Shown: positions 5,682-6,654 of the stretch, piece by piece
Layout of the letters: every line of letters begins with the position of its first letter
Numbering within the stretch: position 1 is the first letter of the stretch
DNA from: Lysobacteraceae bacterium
Lineage (GTDB): Bacteria > Pseudomonadota > Gammaproteobacteria > Xanthomonadales > Xanthomonadaceae
Reading direction: 5' to 3'
DNA length: 6,654 nucleotides
Assembly: GCA_004173415.1 (NCBI GenBank)
Contig: SEHC01000196.1
Location: 1-6,654, forward strand
The notes under the pieces: generated by a model
What the model saw: only the letters and a program-made list of their open reading frames with translations
Database searches by the model: none
Told to the model about the DNA's origin: nothing
Translations under genes and position numbers: made by a program

Positions 5682-6654
5682 ATGAAATTGCGGATCCTGA
5701 CCCTGACCCTGACCGTTGCAATCGCTGCGCTGGCTGCGTGCGGTGGCGGCAAGGACGACGCCGCCGCTCCCGCCGGGGCCAAGGTGCTCAATGTATTCAA
5801 CTGGTCCGACTACATCGCAGAGCAGACGATCCCGGACTTCGAGAAGGCCACCGGCATCAAGGTCAGGTACGACGTGTTCGACAGCGACGAGATGGTCGAG
5901 ACCAAGTTGCTGGCCGGCTCGACCGGCTACGACCTGGTGGTGCCTTCGCTGAGCTTCCTCGGCCGCCAGATCCAGGCCGGGGTGTTCCTGCCGCTGGACA
6001 AGTCGAAGATCCCCAACCTTTCCAGGCTCGATCCGAAGATGCTCGAGCGCATCGCCCTGCAGGATCCCGGCAACCGGTTCGCCGTGCCGTACCTGTGGGG
6101 GACCACAGGCATCGGCTACAACGTGGACAAGGTCAAGCAGGTCTTCGGTGACGTCGGCGTGGCCGGCAGCTGGGACCTGGTGTTCAAGCCGGAGAACGCG
6201 GCCAGGCTGAAGGAGTGCGGCATCACCGTGCTGGATACGCCTTCGGAACTGATCCCGATCGCGCTCAACTACCTGGGCGAGGATCCGCACAGCTTCGACC
6301 CGGCGGTGATCGCCAAGGCCGCCGCGCTGCTGAAGGGCGTGCGTCCCTACATCCGCAACTTCCATTCCTCGTCCTACATAGACGACCTGGCCAATGGCGA
6401 CGTGTGCGTGGTGGTGGGCTGGTCGGGCGACATCATCCAGGCGCGCGAGCGCGCGGCAGAGGCCGACAACGGCGTCCACATCGCCTATTCGATCCCGAAG
6501 GAAGGCGCGCCGCAATGGTTCGACATGCTGGCCATCCCCAAGGACGCCAAGCACGCGGACAACGCCTACGCGTTCATCAACTACCTGTTGCGGCCGGAGG
6601 TAGCGGCGGCCAACACCAATTTCGTCACCTATCCCAACGCGGTGCCCGAATCCA
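5682..6654 (+). CDS. potF: Polyamine ABC transporter substrate-binding lipoprotein, PotF/SpuD-like (3' end missing)
   Basis: 324 codons are visible and the frame is still open at the right edge; PotF-type proteins are about 360-370 residues, so perhaps 40 are missing. The N-terminus is a lipoprotein signal: MKLR, a hydrophobic stretch (5-19), and the lipobox LAAC with lipidated C20, followed by a Gly/Asp/Ala-rich linker. The mature part matches the spermidine/putrescine-binding family: VFNWSDYI (38-45), VVPSLSFL (86-93), YLWGTTGIGYN (137-147), DTPSELIPIALNYLG (185-199), DDLANGDVCVVVGWSGD (234-250), YSIPKEGA (269-276) and INYLLRPEV (299-307). By alignment from memory with PotF, the ligand residues are present: W41-S42-D43, E189, W247, D250 and D281. 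It should capture putrescine or spermidine outside the inner membrane and hand it to an ABC permease and ATPase, likely encoded beyond the edge. It lies 43 bp after spuC on the same strand, consistent with uptake coupled to catabolism. Confidence 0.93.
   Translation, partial: MKLRILTLTLTVAIAALAACGGGKDDAAAPAGAKVLNVFNWSDYIAEQTIPDFEKATGIKVRYDVFDSDEMVETKLLAGSTGYDLVVPSLSFLGRQIQAGVFLPLDKSKIPNLSRLDPKMLERIALQDPGNRFAVPYLWGTTGIGYNVDKVKQVFGDVGVAGSWDLVFKPENAARLKECGITVLDTPSELIPIALNYLGEDPHSFDPAVIAKAAALLKGVRPYIRNFHSSSYIDDLANGDVCVVVGWSGDIIQARERAAEADNGVHIAYSIPKEGAPQWFDMLAIPKDAKHADNAYAFINYLLRPEVAAANTNFVTYPNAVPES

Noticed and set aside
5556..6554. Minus-strand open frame opposite the end of spuC and potF
   Set aside because: Antisense to a clear binding-protein gene with its signal peptide and ligand residues; no independent support.

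Overview
The window looks like a polyamine (putrescine) uptake and catabolism locus from a high-GC gammaproteobacterium, most likely of the Xanthomonadaceae/Lysobacteraceae. The case for this is the strongly GC-rich codon use, gene content and order resembling the Pseudomonas spu and Enterobacteria puu systems, and two intergenic repeat types (starting GTAGGAGCGC and CGTCATCCCGGCGAAGG) of the kind common between genes in that family. The genus cannot be fixed from this sequence alone.

Layout. On the minus strand lie a 5' fragment of a PuuB-like FAD-dependent oxidoreductase (running off the left edge) and, upstream of it, a complete glutamine-synthetase-family gene (PuuA-like gamma-glutamylputrescine synthetase, 468 aa). 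The 163 bp between them are packed with hairpins and short tandem repeats. A divergent intergenic region of about 210 bp (1876-2085) carries a perfect 10-bp palindrome and an A-rich tract. It separates these from a plus-strand series: a PuuD/SpuA-like gamma-glutamyl-GABA hydrolase that is broken by an internal deletion with frameshift, a second glutamine-synthetase-family gene (SpuB-like, 461 aa) overlapping it by ATGA, a long inverted repeat, a class III aminotransferase (SpuC-like, 460 aa), and the first 324 codons of a PotF/SpuD-like polyamine-binding lipoprotein running off the right edge.

How the genes fit together. The binding protein captures putrescine or spermidine for an ABC importer presumably encoded beyond the right edge. 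Inside the cell putrescine can be gamma-glutamylated (PuuA/SpuB), oxidised (PuuB), taken to gamma-glutamyl-GABA by a dehydrogenase not in this window, and hydrolysed to GABA plus glutamate (PuuD). Alternatively it can be transaminated directly with pyruvate (SpuC). Both routes are represented side by side.

The main anomaly is the PuuD/SpuA gene. The first 18 codons and the C-terminal catalytic part are recognisable but in different frames, and the segment between them, roughly 35-45 residues in relatives, is absent. It is either a decaying gene or an assembly/sequencing error. I see no sign of an entirely new system; the rest is a well-recognisable catabolic cluster. No tRNA, rRNA, CRISPR or transposase was seen.
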